NCBI GenBank assembly: GCA_017420605.1
Contig: JAFOIS010000286.1
Coordinates: 1 to 8,321 of the forward strand
Direction: 5' to 3'
DNA: 8,321 nt
Origin: Lachnospiraceae bacterium
Lineage (GTDB): Bacteria > Bacillota > Clostridia > Lachnospirales > Lachnospiraceae
Shown here piece after piece: positions 1-5,828 of this stretch. Positions within the stretch are counted from its first letter, which is position 1. Each line of letters starts with the position of its first letter. Position numbers and translations under genes: made by a program. The notes beneath the pieces are model-generated. The model did no database searches and was not told the origin of the DNA. It was given only the letters and a program-made list of their open reading frames with translations.

Positions 1-644
1 ATCTCCTCCGCCTTATCCTCCGGCGTACCGGAGCTTGCGATCATGATCCTGTTGAGAAGCCAGGCGCTGACCATTGCGCAGAGGCCCTCCCCCAGTACGA
101 TGAGCGGCGTGAACCAGGCGACGATCACGAAGAACATCGCAAAATGAACGGCGAAGACGAGGATCGTGGCGAAAAGATAATGCGTGCCGATGAGGAACGA
201 GTTCTTCAGCATCGCGATACTGGTGTTCTTCACGCTGGCGACCAGCGGGAAGACGTACTCGAGGATGATGATGTAGAAGACCGCGGCGACGATGACGAAG
301 GCCAGCATGAGCGTCCAGATGACCGCCATCGGTCCTTCGGTGGTCCGGCGCAGGTGATAGAGGATGTAGATATCGCCCGAAAGGAAGATCCCGAAGGCGA
401 GCATGATGAGCCACAGCACGGTCGCCTGTTTGAAATTGTCGCGGAAGGCGCGGAAGAACATGGCGCCCGCGTGGTTGTCCTCTTCGCGGATGATCTTGAA
501 GCTCGTGTAGTAGAGCGCCGCCGTAGACGCGCCGATCGTGACGATCGGGATCGAGCATAGAAACCACAGAAGGTTCAGGAAACAGGCATAGCACAGTTTC
601 AGGACGAGCTGGCTGAATTTGCTTTCATAGGAAAAAAATCTCAT
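1..644 (-). CDS. YesL/DUF624-family membrane protein (3' end cut by window edge)
   Basis: Reading the minus strand from the ATG at 644-642 gives 214 codons open to the window edge. The protein starts MRFFSYESKFSQLVLKLCYA and then shows the family's hallmark NLLWFLCSIPIVTIGASTAA (about residues 22-41), followed by FFRAFRDNFKQATVLWLI (about 64-81). Several further hydrophobic segments follow, consistent with an integral membrane protein of four to five helices. Members are usually a little over 200 residues, so little is probably missing. The YesL family is found near LplB/YtcP-type carbohydrate ABC transporters; its molecular role is unknown. Its start codon overlaps the stop of the upstream LacI gene (ATGA, 644-641), so it is almost certainly co-transcribed and translationally coupled with the regulator. 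I see the family signature directly; a role in sugar transport or sensing is inferred from context only. Confidence 0.92.
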   Translation of the reverse strand, partial: MRFFSYESKFSQLVLKLCYACFLNLLWFLCSIPIVTIGASTAALYYTSFKIIREEDNHAGAMFFRAFRDNFKQATVLWLIMLAFGIFLSGDIYILYHLRRTTEGPMAVIWTLMLAFVIVAAVFYIIILEYVFPLVASVKNTSIAMLKNSFLIGTHYLFATILVFAVHFAMFFVIVAWFTPLIVLGEGLCAMVSAWLLNRIMIASSGTPEDKAEE

Positions 645-1693
645 AACGGCTTCCTGTTCGTAGATTCCCGTTCAATAAGGTCCGTCTGCGTGTGTATGGT
701 CCTGTAGTCCAGCGTGGGTTCCTTCATGCGGCTCATGATGAGCTGCACCGCGGCGAAGGCCATGACCTGCGTGTGGATATGGATCGTCGTAAGCGGAGGC
801 CGTGAGGTCCTCGATTCGGCACAGTCGTCGAAGCCGCAGAGCATGACGTCGTCCGGGACGGTCTTTCCGAGCGCCGCAAGCGCCTCGATGGCGTCGAAGG
901 CCCCGAAATCGTTGGCGCAGATAAAGAGGTCCGGAAGTTCCGGGAGCGCCCGGAGGGTCTCCGCAAGGTTTTCCGGTTTGCTGTTGCGGATGATGAAACG
1001 GCTGTCCACCGGAACGTCCGCCATGAGCATCGCGGTGCGGAAGGCGAGATACCGCTCATAGAAGGACTGGCAGTGATCGCAGTTGCCGATAAAGCCGATC
1101 CGGCGTATCCCCTGATCCAGCATTTTCCGGATAAACCGGGTGATTTCCGTCGTATTATCCATGTAGAGCTGGTCCACGGGAAGGGAAATGCCGTCCCGCT
1201 TCGCAGGCCCGTCCACAAAAAGAACGGGGACATCCAGCTCGCAGACCATCTCGTCGTACGCCCGGTCGAACATTTCCACGCAGATGACGGCGCGGACCTT
1301 GTCTTTGCGGAACGTGATGGGCAGCGTTTTCTCCCGCAGGTTCTCTTTTCTCACCCGGTGGGTGTTCAGGGTATACCCCAGCTGCGAGAATTCCCGCTGG
1401 ACCTTGTCCATCATCAGGGACGCGAAATGGGACTGCCCGAGAAAGGCGGTGGTCAGAAGCGCGATCTCGCCGCGGTATGACGGCCTGCGCACCACTTCCT
1501 GCACCGTGCCGCTCGCGGCGATCAGCCCGCCGACGTAGGAAAACTGCTTATAGTCCATTTCAATGGCTTTTTTCAGTATCCGCTCGCGCGTCGCGTCGGC
1601 CAGGCCTTCGGAATTGTTGATGGCCTTGGAGACGGTGTTGCGCGACATTCCCAGAGCATCCGCAATATCCTGGATCGTGGCTTTCTTCTTCAT
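641..1693 (-). CDS. LacI-family transcriptional regulator of the divergent sugar operon
   Basis: 350 residues. The N-terminal LacI helix-turn-helix is clear at residues 5-26 (ATIQDIADALGMSRNTVSKA), with the third helix of the DNA-binding domain to about residue 48. A periplasmic-binding-protein-like effector domain follows, starting near EIALL (76-80). Conserved late motifs include PDLFICANDFGAFDAIEAL (254-272), then PDDVMLCGFDD (280-290) and PPLTTIHIH (299-307). The linker is unusual: the canonical PNxxAR hinge sequence after the HTH is absent, and about 15 more residues than usual separate HTH and effector domain. ATG at 1693 gives the complete HTH; a weak AAGGAAAG lies upstream at about 1708-1715. 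It is divergent from the transporter/GH32 operon and so is its likely local regulator, probably a repressor relieved by sucrose, fructo-oligosaccharide or a breakdown product. The effector is inferred from GH32 context. Confidence 0.96.
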   Translation of the reverse strand: MKKKATIQDIADALGMSRNTVSKAINNSEGLADATRERILKKAIEMDYKQFSYVGGLIAASGTVQEVVRRPSYRGEIALLTTAFLGQSHFASLMMDKVQREFSQLGYTLNTHRVRKENLREKTLPITFRKDKVRAVICVEMFDRAYDEMVCELDVPVLFVDGPAKRDGISLPVDQLYMDNTTEITRFIRKMLDQGIRRIGFIGNCDHCQSFYERYLAFRTAMLMADVPVDSRFIIRNSKPENLAETLRALPELPDLFICANDFGAFDAIEALAALGKTVPDDVMLCGFDDCAESRTSRPPLTTIHIHTQVMAFAAVQLIMSRMKEPTLDYRTIHTQTDLIERESTNRKPL

Positions 1694-1724
1694 GATGCAA
1701 CCCCAGACTTTCCTTAATGAAGTG

Positions 1725-1754
1725 AGTGTATCATGAGGAAAGAGCGGCTGTCAA
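1725..1754 (-). promoter_or_regulatory. Sigma-A promoter for the lacI-type/yesL-type pair
   Basis: On the minus strand a perfect -35 TTGACA (1754-1749) is separated by 18 bp from TACACT (1730-1725). The -10 is preceded by TGA, giving an extended -10 (TGaTACACT). Predicted transcription start is near 1718, about 25 nt before the regulator's ATG. Confidence 0.65.
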
Positions 1755-1788
1755 ACACAACCCTCCCCCGTGCTTGCGCACGCGCTTT

Positions 1789-1827
1789 TGCACCCGTGCA
1801 TTTGCACACTATCGCATATGTGCACAT
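1789..1827. promoter_or_regulatory. Upstream cluster of TGCAC/GTGCA operator-like half-sites
   Basis: Three overlapping or adjacent dyads are packed here: TGCAC-CC-GTGCA (1789-1800), GTGCA-TT-TGCAC (1796-1807) and the perfect 10-bp palindrome ATGTGCACAT (1818-1827). The 12-mer at 1796-1807 is the exact reverse complement of the one at 1951-1962 near the operon promoter. The cluster lies between the two divergent promoters, upstream of both -35 elements. The likely binder is the adjacent LacI-type protein (inference). Confidence 0.6.
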
Positions 1828-1892
1828 TAGTGGTTTCCGACTGCAGTTTTTACACAAAATCGCTAAAATAATGTTCAGTCGGGAATTCTTTG

Positions 1893-1922
1893 TTGACATG
1901 CCAATAAATACGATGATAGTAT
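1893..1922 (+). promoter_or_regulatory. Sigma-A promoter of the transporter/GH32 operon
   Basis: TTGACA (1893-1898) is followed after 18 bp by TAGTAT (1917-1922). A TG dinucleotide one base upstream of the -10 gives an extended -10 (TGaTAGTAT). The start would be near 1929, giving a leader of roughly 80 nt before the first permease. TATAAA at 1920-1925 is an alternative -10 but has a poorer 21-bp spacing. Confidence 0.7.
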
Positions 1923-1925
1923 AAA

Positions 1926-1988
1926 TTTGCACTAAAATTTCATAGAAAATGTGCAAATGCACTATCCGGACTGATGACGCATCTGCAC
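1926..1988. promoter_or_regulatory. Downstream operator-like sites overlapping the operon start
   Basis: TTTGCAC (1926-1932) covers the predicted transcription start. The dyad GTGCA-AA-TGCAC (1951-1962) lies about 22-33 nt downstream of it, and one more TGCAC (1984-1988) is near the ribosome binding site. The placement is typical of a repressor operator. It pairs with the upstream cluster at 1789-1827, with dyad centres about 155 bp apart, so DNA looping is possible. Confidence 0.55.
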
Positions 1989-1996
1989 GAAGAAAA

Positions 1997-2004
1997 GAGG
2001 AGGG
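1997..2004 (+). promoter_or_regulatory. Ribosome binding site setting the first permease start
   Basis: GAGGAGGG sits about 6 nt before the ATG at 2010. This rules in 2010 over the in-frame ATG at 1974, which lies upstream of this site and has no Shine-Dalgarno of its own. Confidence 0.85.
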
Positions 2005-2009
2005 ATTCT

Positions 2010-2957
2010 ATGAGCAAGGCCAATGCAAATGCTCCCGCTGCAAAGAAAAAAGGCGGAAGCAAATGGCAAAACACACTGGTCTATGTCCGCCAGCACTGGC
2101 AGCTGTATCTGCTTTTCATGCTGCCCGCATTCCTGCTGACGATCATATTCCGGTACATTCCGATGGGCGGTATCATGATCGCCTTCACGGAGTACAACCC
2201 GATCCGCGGTATCTTCGCGAGTGAATGGGTAGGCTTCGAGCATTTCCAGCGTTTCCTGTCGTCTCCGGACTTCATGCGTTATCTGATGAATACGCTGAAG
2301 CTGAGCGTCTACGGCCTGCTTTGGGGCTTCCCGGCACCGATCATCCTGGCCTTCCTGCTCAACCGCATTCTTTCTTCAAAGACAAAACAGAAGATCCAGC
2401 TGGTGCTGTATATGCCCAACTTCATCTCCGTCATCGTCCTCTGCGGTATTGTCCGGATCCTTCTTGCACCGACCGGTATGGTCAACATGCTGCTCGGCAC
2501 TTCTTCCAACTTCATGACGATGCCCGGCGCTTTCCGCACGATCTACATCGCCTCCGGTATCTGGCAGGGCGCAGGCTGGGCTTCCATCATCTACACGGCA
2601 GCGCTTTCCACCGCCAGTAAGGAACTGAAGGAAGCGGCCGTCATCGACGGCGCCAACATCATCCAGCAGATCAAGGCTGTTGAATGGCCCGCCATCAAGG
2701 ACACCGTCCTCATCCAGTTCATCATGTCCGTCGGTAACATCATGTCCGTCGGCTTCGAAAAAGCCTACGCTCTGCAGACCGACCTGAACCTGAACGCATC
2801 TGAGATCATTTCCACGTACGTGTATAAGAAGGGTCTTCTGGACGGCGACTACGGCTTCTCTACCGCTGTCGGCCTCTTCAATACCGTCATCAACGTTATC
2901 CTGCTGATCTCCATGAACACCATCGTCAAGAAGATGAACGACGGCAAGGGCATTTAA
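2010..2957 (+). CDS. Carbohydrate ABC transporter permease, LplB type
   Basis: 315 residues from the ATG at 2010. A short cytoplasmic Ala/Lys-rich tail (1-20) precedes about six membrane segments (roughly 31-49, 93-118, 130-150, 180-200, 232-248, 287-305). The EAA loop that contacts the ATPase is at about 208-227 (EAAVIDGANIIQQIKAVEWP, with the invariant Gly at 214). YIPMGGIMIAFTEYNP (49-64) and DGDYGFSTAVGLFNTVIN (278-295) are typical of the LplB subfamily used for oligosaccharide import. It is first in the operon and followed after 16 nt by the partner permease. With that partner it would form the channel for the sugar delivered by the lipoprotein at 3976-5664. No ATPase gene is nearby. Sucrose/FOS specificity is inferred from the GH32 gene, not from this sequence. 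Confidence 0.96.
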   Translation: MSKANANAPAAKKKGGSKWQNTLVYVRQHWQLYLLFMLPAFLLTIIFRYIPMGGIMIAFTEYNPIRGIFASEWVGFEHFQRFLSSPDFMRYLMNTLKLSVYGLLWGFPAPIILAFLLNRILSSKTKQKIQLVLYMPNFISVIVLCGIVRILLAPTGMVNMLLGTSSNFMTMPGAFRTIYIASGIWQGAGWASIIYTAALSTASKELKEAAVIDGANIIQQIKAVEWPAIKDTVLIQFIMSVGNIMSVGFEKAYALQTDLNLNASEIISTYVYKKGLLDGDYGFSTAVGLFNTVINVILLISMNTIVKKMNDGKGI

Positions 2958-2965
2958 GGAAGGAG
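2956..2965 (+). promoter_or_regulatory. Ribosome binding site setting the second permease start
   Basis: AAGGAAGGAG overlaps the preceding TAA stop. It is spaced 8 nt from GTG at 2974, but overlaps GTG at 2965, so 2974 is the better start. Confidence 0.75.
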
Positions 2966-2973
2966 TGATAGCT

Positions 2974-3900
2974 GTGAGTAATGCTGTGAATACCGTAACG
3001 GTAAAAAAGAAAAGTGAATTCGCCAAGCAGCCGCTGGAAGACCGCATCCTGCTGACCATCGGATATATCATCCTCGGTCTCTTCATCGTCGCGATCATCC
3101 TGCCGGTCGTCTACATCATCCTTGCTTCCTTCATCGACCCCATCACGCTTCAGAACAGCGGTCTTACATTTGACTTCAGCAAATGGACGACGACGGCTTA
3201 TGAACGTGTTCTGGGCAACGCGCAGATCTGGGTCGGCTTCAAGAACGCACTGATCTACTCGATCCTGTTCACCGGCCTGTCCGTGGCCATCACGCTCCTT
3301 GCGGCGTATCCGATGTCCCGGTCGGACTTCAAGGGCAGAGGGTTCCTCAATACGATCTACGTCATCACGATGTTCTTCGGCGGCGGCCTGATCCCGACCT
3401 ACCTGCTTATCTCCAACCTCGGCATGCTCGACACGATCTGGGCGATCCTGCTGCCCGGCGCCTTCAGCGTCTGGAACATGATCATTGCCAGGACCTACTA
3501 CATGGGCATCCCGCGCGACCTGCAGGAAGCGGCCGAGATCGACGGCGCGACGGAAATGATCTACTTCTTCCAGATCCTGCTTCCGGTCTGCACGCCGATT
3601 ATCGCGACGATCGCCATGTGGCAGTTCGTCGGTATGTGGAACAGCTACTTCGACGCGATGGTCTACCTGAACAGCGCTTCCAAACAGCCGCTGCAGCTGG
3701 TCCTCCGTTCGATCCTGATCCAGAACCAGCCGGAACCCGGCATGGTCTCCGATATGCAGAGTACGGCCGCCCGCGCACAGCTCGCCGAGCTGCTCAAGTA
3801 CGCGACCATCATCATTTCCTCTCTGCCTCTGATGATCATGTACCCGTTCTTCCAGAAGTACTTTGACAGCGGCATCATGGCCGGCGCGATCAAAGGTTAA
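2974..3900 (+). CDS. Carbohydrate ABC transporter permease, YtcP type
   Basis: 308 residues from GTG 2974 (an in-frame GTG at 2965 would add three residues). A cytoplasmic N-terminus (1-22) precedes about six membrane segments (roughly 26-52, 90-112, 126-148, 155-175, 204-222, 277-295). The EAA loop is at about 185-204 (EAAEIDGATEMIYFFQILLP, Gly at 191). The C-terminus YPFFQKYFDSGIMAGAIKG is the hallmark ending of the YtcP subfamily, as is FFGGGLIPTYLLI (134-146). It pairs with the LplB-type permease just upstream to make the membrane channel; such systems usually borrow a shared MsmX/MsmK-like ATPase encoded elsewhere. It is a complete gene. Sugar specificity comes from the operon context only. 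Confidence 0.96.
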   Translation: MSNAVNTVTVKKKSEFAKQPLEDRILLTIGYIILGLFIVAIILPVVYIILASFIDPITLQNSGLTFDFSKWTTTAYERVLGNAQIWVGFKNALIYSILFTGLSVAITLLAAYPMSRSDFKGRGFLNTIYVITMFFGGGLIPTYLLISNLGMLDTIWAILLPGAFSVWNMIIARTYYMGIPRDLQEAAEIDGATEMIYFFQILLPVCTPIIATIAMWQFVGMWNSYFDAMVYLNSASKQPLQLVLRSILIQNQPEPGMVSDMQSTAARAQLAELLKYATIIISSLPLMIMYPFFQKYFDSGIMAGAIKG

Positions 3901-3960
3901 GAGCTTTCACAGGAATGCCTGTTTAGCTGTGGTATGAAAAAGAAAAAAACGACACAAGAA

Positions 3961-3966
3961 AAGGAG
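3961..3966 (+). promoter_or_regulatory. Ribosome binding site setting the lipoprotein start
   Basis: AAGGAG lies 9 nt before the ATG at 3976. This favours 3976 over the in-frame ATG at 3934, which lacks a good site and would add 14 lysine-rich residues before the signal peptide. The leader just upstream is A-rich, which often accompanies strong translation. Confidence 0.8.
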
Positions 3967-3975
3967 AAACCACTA

Positions 3976-5664
3976 ATGAAGAAAATGCACAAGATCCTGA
4001 GCCTTATGCTCGCAGTGATCATGGCGTGTGCGATGCTCGCCGGCTGCGGCGGACAGGGCGCTTCCGGCGGCCACGCCAACGGGACCGACGTCGATCCGGC
4101 GTCCCTTCAGTTCCCGCTGAGCTCCAAGGCTGAGATCTCCGGCCTCATCAACTATCCGGCCGGCACCGAGTCCGAACCGAACAACCGTACCATCTTCAAG
4201 CGCCTTGAAGAGAAGACGAACGTTCACGTCAACTGGAAAGCCATCCAGAACGACCAGTGGGGCGACAAGATCGCGCTCGAGATGTCCAACATCAAGACGC
4301 TTCCGGAATTCGTCTTCACCGCCGGCTTCAATGACACCGACCTTCTGAAGTATGCGAAGCAGGGCGTCATCATCAACCTCGAGGAATACATCGACAAGTA
4401 CATGCCGAACCTCTGCAAGGTTTTCGAGCAGGCTCCGGAATACCGCATGATGTGCACGGACGAGAACGGCCACATCTGGGCCCTTCCGTGGATCGAACAG
4501 CTCGGCTATGAGAAGACCGCTATCCAGACCATCGGCAACATGCCCTTCATCAACACCGGCTGGCTTGAGTTCCTCGGCCTTTCGATGCCCACCACCGTTG
4601 ACGAGTTCGAACAGGTCCTTATCGCTTTCCGTGACAACGCGGATGCCCTGAAGGCCGAATTCAACATCGACGGCGACATCATCCCGCTCGCCTGCATCAT
4701 CGGCAGCGGCAACGAAGACTGCCGCGTTCTTACCAACGGCTTCGGCGAAGGCTACGGCGATCCGGACGACGGCCGCCACATCGTGGTCTCCGACGATCTT
4801 AAGGTCATCTGCACCGCCAATACCGAAGGCTGGCGCAAGGGCGTGGAATGGCTCCACAAGCTCTACACCGAGAACCTCATCGATCCGGACGCGTTCACGC
4901 AGGAATGGTCCACCTATGTTGCCAAGGGTAAATCCGGCCGCTACGGCGTCTGCTTCACCTGGGACGTCGCCAACATCGTTTCCATCAGCATGGACGACCT
5001 GATCGCGGGCAACGGCTGGCAGCCGCTTCCGATGCTCAAGGCTGACACCCTGAACCTGACCCCGGCCAACGGCTCCTTCACCTCCGGTTTCGACCGCGGC
5101 CGCTGCGTCGTCACCGCCAACGCCAAGAACCCGGCCCTCATCTGCGCATGGCTCGATCAGATGTATGATCCGTTCCAGTCCCCGCAGAACAACTGGGGCA
5201 CCTACGGCGAAGATGACGACTTCGATATCTTCGTTCTCGGCACCAACGCGAACGGCGAACAGATGCTGCAGCACGCACCGCTCGGCGACGCTTCCCCGGT
5301 TGAAGTCCGTGAAGCGGAATGCGTCGGCGGCCCGCTGGCCATCCTCGACTCTTACTATGGCGTTTACGTCACCTGCCCGGACGACGCTCAGTATCGTCTT
5401 GACTGGATCAAGGACATCTACACGCCCGACATGCACACCAAGTACGTGTTCCCGAACGTCTTCATGTCTGCTGAAGACACCAAGACGATCTCCAACCTCA
5501 ACGCGGACATCTTCAAGTGCATCAACACCGCCCGCGCGGACGGCATCATGAACGGCTTCACACAGGCCGACTGGGATAAGCTTCAGGCTGATCTGGATGC
5601 ATACGGACTGCAGCAGTACCTGTCCATCTTCCAGAAATACCTTGACGCTTTCTATAAGAACTAA
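3976..5664 (+). CDS. Lipoprotein sugar-binding protein of the ABC transporter
   Basis: 562 residues. The signal peptide is MKKMHK plus a hydrophobic core ending in the lipobox LAGC, with Cys24 as the predicted lipidated residue. A Gly/Ser-rich linker follows. The mature part is a large solute-binding protein of the LipO/YtcQ type that accompanies LplB/YtcP permeases (usual length about 500-570). Visible family features include TIFKRLEEKTNVHVNW (about 60-75), a long alpha/beta core, and the late YDPFQSPQNNWGTYGED segment. It would be anchored on the outer face of the membrane, bind oligosaccharide and feed the two permeases. Codons are strongly biased to C-ending forms (AAC, ATC, GAC, TTC), suggesting high expression. 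A 75-nt gap separates it from the second permease. From memory, the pneumococcal FusA/SusX protein has this size and setting and binds short fructo-oligosaccharides; the same ligand is inferred here. Confidence 0.95.
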   Translation: MKKMHKILSLMLAVIMACAMLAGCGGQGASGGHANGTDVDPASLQFPLSSKAEISGLINYPAGTESEPNNRTIFKRLEEKTNVHVNWKAIQNDQWGDKIALEMSNIKTLPEFVFTAGFNDTDLLKYAKQGVIINLEEYIDKYMPNLCKVFEQAPEYRMMCTDENGHIWALPWIEQLGYEKTAIQTIGNMPFINTGWLEFLGLSMPTTVDEFEQVLIAFRDNADALKAEFNIDGDIIPLACIIGSGNEDCRVLTNGFGEGYGDPDDGRHIVVSDDLKVICTANTEGWRKGVEWLHKLYTENLIDPDAFTQEWSTYVAKGKSGRYGVCFTWDVANIVSISMDDLIAGNGWQPLPMLKADTLNLTPANGSFTSGFDRGRCVVTANAKNPALICAWLDQMYDPFQSPQNNWGTYGEDDDFDIFVLGTNANGEQMLQHAPLGDASPVEVREAECVGGPLAILDSYYGVYVTCPDDAQYRLDWIKDIYTPDMHTKYVFPNVFMSAEDTKTISNLNADIFKCINTARADGIMNGFTQADWDKLQADLDAYGLQQYLSIFQKYLDAFYKN

Positions 5665-5670
5665 TATAGT
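5642..5670 (+). promoter_or_regulatory. Probable internal promoter for the GH32 gene
   Basis: TTGACG (5642-5647) and TATAGT (5665-5670) are each 5/6 matches to sigma-A consensus with the ideal 17-bp spacing. The -35 lies inside the last codons of the binding-protein gene and the -10 starts right after its stop codon. Predicted start is near 5677. It would let GH32 be expressed apart from the transporter. Confidence 0.5.
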
Positions 5671-5691
5671 ATTATAGATCTCCTCTTTTTC

Positions 5692-5723
5692 CTTCCCCGC
5701 TCTCCTCTGGGAGGGCGGGGAAG
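5692..5723 (+). other. Strong stem-loop in the GH32 leader (attenuator or processing hairpin)
   Basis: CTTCCCCGC (5692-5700) pairs with GCGGGGAAG (5715-5723). Inside it, CTCC (5702-5705) pairs with GGAG (5710-5713) around a TCTG loop, and one T.G pair joins the two blocks, for a 14-bp stem. The downstream bases are CCCTTATTAT, not a T-run, so this is at best a weak terminator. Part of that tail forms a second small hairpin (5725-5737, CCTTA/TAAGG). It may reduce read-through or protect the binding-protein mRNA 3' end. Confidence 0.6.
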
Positions 5724-5828
5724 CCCTTATTATAAGGCTGTATTCGGACAGACAGAAAGAAGGGTTCCCGGGAGCGGAAGCTTTTCTTCCTGTTTATCAC
5801 AACACAAAACAAGGAGGTTTCATCCATC

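Noticed and set aside
13..594. A 193-codon minus-strand frame at the left end
   Set aside because: It is Arg/His-rich and featureless, in a different frame from the YesL-family sequence that starts at 644 and shows clear family motifs.
1770..1795. Possible CcpA catabolite-repression (cre) site in the GCGCACGCGC region
   Set aside because: Aligning either central CG with the cre consensus leaves too many mismatches.
1974..2009. Upstream in-frame ATG at 1974 as the first permease start
   Set aside because: It precedes the strong GAGGAGGG site, has no Shine-Dalgarno of its own and would add 12 residues not typical of the family.
3909..3922. ACAGG/CCTGT hairpin between the second permease and the binding-protein gene
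   Set aside because: Only a 5-bp stem with no T-run; too weak to call a terminator, though it could be an mRNA processing element.
3973..5436. Long open frame (487 codons) on the minus strand opposite the binding-protein gene
   Set aside because: The translation is low-complexity (rich in Val, Asp, Glu, Ala, Arg) with no known motif. It arises because the sense gene uses C-ending codons, which leaves few stops in the opposite frame.
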